Assembly: GCA_902490145.1 (NCBI GenBank)
Contig: CABUCT010000074.1
Span: forward strand, 1-6,517
Direction of reading: 5' to 3'
Origin: an uncultured Oscillospiraceae bacterium
Lineage (GTDB): Bacteria; Bacillota; Clostridia; Oscillospirales; Acutalibacteraceae
Length of the DNA: 6,517 bases
The translations under genes were made by a program, and so were the position numbers. Each line of letters starts with the position of its first letter. Positions within the stretch are counted from its first letter, which is position 1. The notes under the pieces are model-generated. The model saw nothing but the letters and a program-made list of their open reading frames with translations. It was not told where the DNA came from and did no database searches. Of this stretch, positions 6,152 to 6,517 are shown piece by piece.

Positions 6152-6517
6152 ATGAATTATTCCAGAGAAGTGGAAAAAATGTGTCCTGTTGCTAAAGGAC
6201 CGCATCATGGACCTGCACCCATTCCTGAAGAGGGACAATGGGTAAAATCTTATCAAATTTCTGATATCAGCGGTTTTTCGCACGGTGTCGGCTGGTGTGC
6301 ACCTCAATGTTAAAAACGGCATTGTCGAAGAAGCCCTTGTTGAAACTGTGGGTTGCTCGGGTATGACTCATTCAGCAGCTATGGCAGCTGAAGTTCTTCC
6401 CGGAAAGACTCTTCTTGAGTGCCTCAACACCGATTTAGTTTGTGATGCTATAAATGTTGCAATGCGAGAGATCTTTAAACAGTTGGCATACGGTCGTACT
6501 CAGTCAGCTTTTTCTGA
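6152..6517 (+). pseudogene. NifU/IscU-like iron-sulfur cluster scaffold protein, frameshifted by an apparent internal deletion and cut by window edge
   Basis: Intact members of this clostridial subfamily are about 230 residues long, have a NifU N-terminal-like fold and are annotated as iron-sulfur cluster assembly scaffold proteins. They are often found near a GGGtGRT-family gene (from memory). Here the ATG at 6152, with AAAGGAG 7 bases upstream, opens a frame of only 53 residues that ends GFSHGVGWCAPQC at TAA 6311-6313. Family homology resumes in another frame at 6306 (NVKNGIVEEALVETVGCSG) and stays open for 70 residues to the edge, with GCSGMTHSAA, LPGKT, NTDLVCDAI and YGRTQSAFS. Family members carry about nine residues between GWCAP and NVK, including QQGACK. 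These are missing here, consistent with a 26-base loss. That segment corresponds to the IscU region APACGD..KL, which bears the first cluster ligand. The coding style on both sides is normal, so the event is recent or an assembly error. Confidence 0.82.

Noticed and set aside
6300..6315. Programmed ribosomal frameshift as the explanation for the split scaffold gene
   Set aside because: About nine conserved residues are missing as well as the frame being shifted, and there is no slippery heptamer with a downstream structure, so recoding would not rebuild the family sequence.

Overview
The window looks like ordinary chromosomal DNA from a low-GC Gram-positive anaerobe of the class Clostridia, quite possibly Oscillospirales. 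This is inferred from the A/T-rich codon use, strong AGGAGG-type ribosome binding sites, TATAAT promoters and the protein families present (MreB, the UPF0237/UPF0210 pair, a HisK-type PHP phosphatase, a PatA-like aminotransferase, IspE and a clostridial NifU-like protein). I see no tRNA, rRNA, CRISPR array, insertion sequence or phage gene. No gene-free stretch exceeds about 150 bases.

Left part (1-2601), all on the minus strand and read from right to left: a small ACT-domain protein (UPF0237, 2332-2601), then 30 bases downstream its usual partner, a UPF0210/DUF711 protein with a pyruvate-formate-lyase-like fold (943-2301), then mreB, the bacterial actin of the cell-elongation machinery (826 down to 1). 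mreB has its own likely promoter and runs off the left edge, lacking about its last 55-60 residues.

Middle (2602-2744): a 143-base divergent intergenic region with two opposed extended -10 promoters and an A/T-rich tract between them.

Right part (2745-6076), plus strand: a tightly packed four-gene operon. It encodes a PHP-family phosphatase resembling histidinol-phosphatase, an Lrp/AsnC-family regulator, a class I/II PLP aminotransferase like PatA that starts at TTG, and IspE, the CDP-methylerythritol kinase of the non-mevalonate isoprenoid pathway. The last two junctions overlap by 4 and 8 bases. The grouping mixes amino-acid metabolism with precursor supply for lipid carriers and perhaps diaminopimelate. 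The nearby mreB makes a loose cell-envelope theme possible, but that is inference.

Right edge (6152-6517): a NifU/IscU-like iron-sulfur scaffold gene of a clostridial subfamily, broken by what looks like a 26-base internal deletion. The loss shifts the frame and removes the segment equivalent to the first cluster-ligand motif. This is the most unusual thing in the window. It is either a real pseudogene or an assembly error. I did not find a convincing new biological system; the UPF0237/UPF0210 pair is the main element of unknown function.
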